A DNA stretch of 64,000 nucleotides, from assembly GCF_947495675.1 (NCBI RefSeq), contig NZ_CANLZX010000001.1:248001-312000 (forward strand), in the 5' to 3' direction. Origin of the DNA: an uncultured Algibacter sp. (GTDB lineage Bacteria; Bacteroidota; Bacteroidia; Flavobacteriales; Flavobacteriaceae). Each line of letters starts with the position of its first letter. The first letter of the stretch is position 1. The notes below the pieces were generated by a model. The model searched no databases, was not told the origin of the DNA, and saw nothing but the letters and a program-made list of their open reading frames with translations. A program made the translations under genes and the position numbers. Shown in pieces: positions 62,221 through 64,000 of this stretch.

Positions 62221-64000
62221 CTACTGTGTAAAGTTTATTAATTGTTGTCTGTAAGCGGTTAATAATTTAGATCTGGAAATGTAGCCATAATATTTACCTC
62301 CTTTAATAACAGGTAAATTCCATGCGCCACTAGATTTAAATTTATCCATAATGTCGTTCATGTTATCTTCATCGTAATTTATAATTCCGGCATCTGCGTG
62401 CATAAGGCTAGACGCGTTTACTTTGTTGTAAAGGTCTGTATCAAACATCATATGTCTAATATCATCTAAACGTATTACGCCTAAAAATTCATCTTTATTA
62501 TTTACTACAGGAAAATGGTTTCTTGAAGATTTTGCTACGGCATTTTTTAGAATATCTCCAAGTTTCATTTCGGGTTTTAAAATAATAAAATTAGTTTCTA
62601 TTACCTTATCAATATCTAAAACCATTAAAACGTTTTTGTCTTTATCATGCGTCATGAGTTCCCCACGTTGTGCAAGTTTTAAGGTGTAAATAGAATGCGA
62701 AACATAATATTTAGTGATGGCAAATGATATGGCTGATACAATCATAAGTGGTACAAATAATTCGTAGCCACTTGTAATTTCGGCAATTAAGAATATTGCA
62801 GTTAGGGGCGCATGTAAAACTCCTGCCATTAAACCCGTCATGCCAATTAAGGTAAAGTTAGATTCTGATACATGAAAATCTAATCCAATATTATTTATAA
62901 TTTTTGCAAATGCATTTCCTAAAACATTTCCCATAACTAAGGTTGGGATAAAAACACCACCAACACCACCGGCTCCAAAAGTAGTAGTCATGGCTATGGC
63001 TTTAAAAATTCCAATACCTAATAAAAGCCCTATGACTATCCAGATATTGGATAAGTCTAACTCAAAGGGTGTAGTTCCAATAGCAGCTAAATGGTCGCCC
63101 TTTAAAAGGTTATTCATAATACCATAACCCTCACCATAAAGGGGCGGAATAAAATAAAGCATGGTTCCAATAGCTAAGCCGCCAATTAAAAGGCGCAATG
63201 CACGACTTTCAAATTGTTTAAAAAAATTGGTTATAGTAAAAAACACTTTTGAAAAGTATACAGATGCAAGTCCTGTAAAAACCGCTAATAACACATAAAA
63301 GGCAATATCGTTTACTTCAAATTTATCTGTTAATTCAAATCGCAATAACACATCTGTTCCCAAAAACATGTAAGATGTAACTACAGCAGAAACTGATGCT
63401 AATAATAGAGGGACTAATGATGCAAAGGCGATATCAAGACTAAATATCTCAATTGCAAATATAATAGCAGCAATAGGTGCTTTAAACATGGATGCCATAG
63501 CGCCTGCAGCTGCACAGCCTATTAATAACATACGCGTTTTGCTGTTCATTCTAAATAAACGTGCAGCATTAGAGCCTAACGCTGCACCAACACTTACAGC
63601 CGGTCCTTGAAGTCCTACCGACCCACCAAATCCTGCTGTTAATGGTGCTGTTATAAGTGACGCATAAATATTGTATCTAGGTATAATACCGTTTAGTTTT
63701 GATATGGCATATAGAGTAGATGAAATACCATGCCCAATATGTTTTTTTAACCAAGTTTGCTTAATAACATATACCAAAAATAAGCCTATCATTGGGAAAA
63801 TAAAATACAATGAATTTTGGTAATTATTAAAAAAATCTATTTCGAAAAGTAAGCGGATATAGTGGGTTAAGTTTTTTAGAACAACAGTACCCATACCTGC
63901 TAAAAAGCCAACTAAAATACTTAGTATATAAACAAATTGACGCTCTGAAATATGTTTGTATTTCCAGATTAGAAATTTGCGTAATAGTTTATTGGCTAAT
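62221..64000 (-). CDS. ClC family chloride channel/antiporter with CBS pair (5' end outside the window)
   Basis: At least 592 residues are visible; the frame stays open from 63894 to the right edge. In this extension the protein reads RKFLIWKYKHISERQFVYIL, then SILVGFLAG, which is the usual N-terminal part of ClC proteins. The internal ATG at 63894 is therefore not the start. ClC signatures are GGSVGLQGPAVSVGAALGSN (selectivity loop, Gly-Glu position replaced by Gln), AAGAMASMFKAPIAAIIFAI and GAGGVGGVFIPTLVMGNVLG. Two CBS domains follow (about the last 150 residues; SRNHFPVVNNKDEFLGVIRL, NLPVIKGGKYYGYISRSKLL). Inner-membrane chloride/proton or fluoride-type transport. Confidence 0.88.
   Translation of the reverse strand, partial: LANKLLRKFLIWKYKHISERQFVYILSILVGFLAGMGTVVLKNLTHYIRLLFEIDFFNNYQNSLYFIFPMIGLFLVYVIKQTWLKKHIGHGISSTLYAISKLNGIIPRYNIYASLITAPLTAGFGGSVGLQGPAVSVGAALGSNAARLFRMNSKTRMLLIGCAAAGAMASMFKAPIAAIIFAIEIFSLDIAFASLVPLLLASVSAVVTSYMFLGTDVLLRFELTDKFEVNDIAFYVLLAVFTGLASVYFSKVFFTITNFFKQFESRALRLLIGGLAIGTMLYFIPPLYGEGYGIMNNLLKGDHLAAIGTTPFELDLSNIWIVIGLLLGIGIFKAIAMTTTFGAGGVGGVFIPTLVMGNVLGNAFAKIINNIGLDFHVSESNFTLIGMTGLMAGVLHAPLTAIFLIAEITSGYELFVPLMIVSAISFAITKYYVSHSIYTLKLAQRGELMTHDKDKNVLMVLDIDKVIETNFIILKPEMKLGDILKNAVAKSSRNHFPVVNNKDEFLGVIRLDDIRHMMFDTDLYNKVNASSLMHADAGIINYDEDNMNDIMDKFKSSGAWNLPVIKGGKYYGYISRSKLLTAYRQQLINFTQ

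Noticed and set aside
1..64000. tRNA, rRNA, CRISPR array, IS element or prophage
   Set aside because: No cloverleaf-like or rRNA-like sequence, no regularly spaced repeats with unique spacers, and no transposase, integrase or phage structural protein were seen.

Overview
The window is a stretch of chromosome from a low-GC member of the Bacteroidota, almost certainly a marine-type Flavobacteriaceae. The evidence is the AT-rich coding sequence, the weak Shine-Dalgarno signals with TAnnTTTG-type -7 boxes, the CarboxypepD_reg/TonB receptors, an SDR-type threonine dehydrogenase, a ribonucleotide reductase whose small subunit carries the ATP-cone, and an OlsF-like fused acyltransferase. The genus cannot be fixed from the sequence alone. 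No rRNA, tRNA, CRISPR array, prophage, integrase or transposase was seen. Most genes are housekeeping or nutrient-uptake genes.

Layout. 0-5.8 kb: a lipoprotein phosphodiesterase, then a run of + strand genes (2-hydroxyacid dehydrogenase, membrane-anchored LuxR-type regulator, DUF4199, DUF1801, two VOC proteins, TauE/SafE permease). 5.8-8.0 kb: a LEA-like/Tic20-like membrane protein, then an arsR-DUF6428-arsC cluster with no arsenite efflux gene. 8.0-12.6 kb (- strand): carboxypeptidase-regulatory-domain protein, OlsF-like acyltransferase, aspartate kinase, GNAT. 12.7-27.3 kb: carbon/nitrogen assimilation, with fbp, gltBD, and divergently a porin-amt-PII-amt group, followed by ppc. 27.5-32 kb: an unrecognised 609-residue probable flavoprotein followed by nadA and nadB. 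32-41 kb: short SSB, zinc-finger protein, GIDE-domain protein, CBS protein, threonine dehydrogenase, HupE/UreJ, dCMP deaminase, S41 protease, small FAD protein, MarC, DUF3109. 41.5-44.7 kb: nrdB-nrdA. 44.8-46.8 kb: RDD, OmpA lipoprotein, ppnP. 46.9-57.3 kb: phosphate uptake (Na/Pi symporter, PiT permease, OprO/P porin) followed by a TonB receptor/beta-helix lipoprotein pair. 57.6-64 kb: a lone CarboxypepD_reg domain protein, dgt, dxs, tadA, a small membrane protein and a ClC channel that runs off the right edge.

How it works together. ppc and fbp handle anaplerosis and gluconeogenesis. gltBD, the two Amt channels, the outer-membrane porin and the PII protein form one nitrogen-assimilation block around a 512-bp divergent promoter that holds two related C4/G-tract inverted repeats. 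Aspartate derived from oxaloacetate feeds NadB/NadA. The phosphate block combines high- and low-affinity inner-membrane carriers with a phosphate-type porin.

The signals I consider most worth following are: (1) the structured leader in front of the OprO/P porin (a 15-bp long-range inverted repeat whose downstream arm ends 5 nt before the start codon, enclosing an intrinsic terminator); (2) the uncharacterised Cys-rich flavoprotein heading the NAD-biosynthesis operon; (3) a five-copy palindromic repeat family whose head end usually lies 6-11 bp after a stop codon; and (4) a PII protein with an altered effector pocket between two Amt genes.
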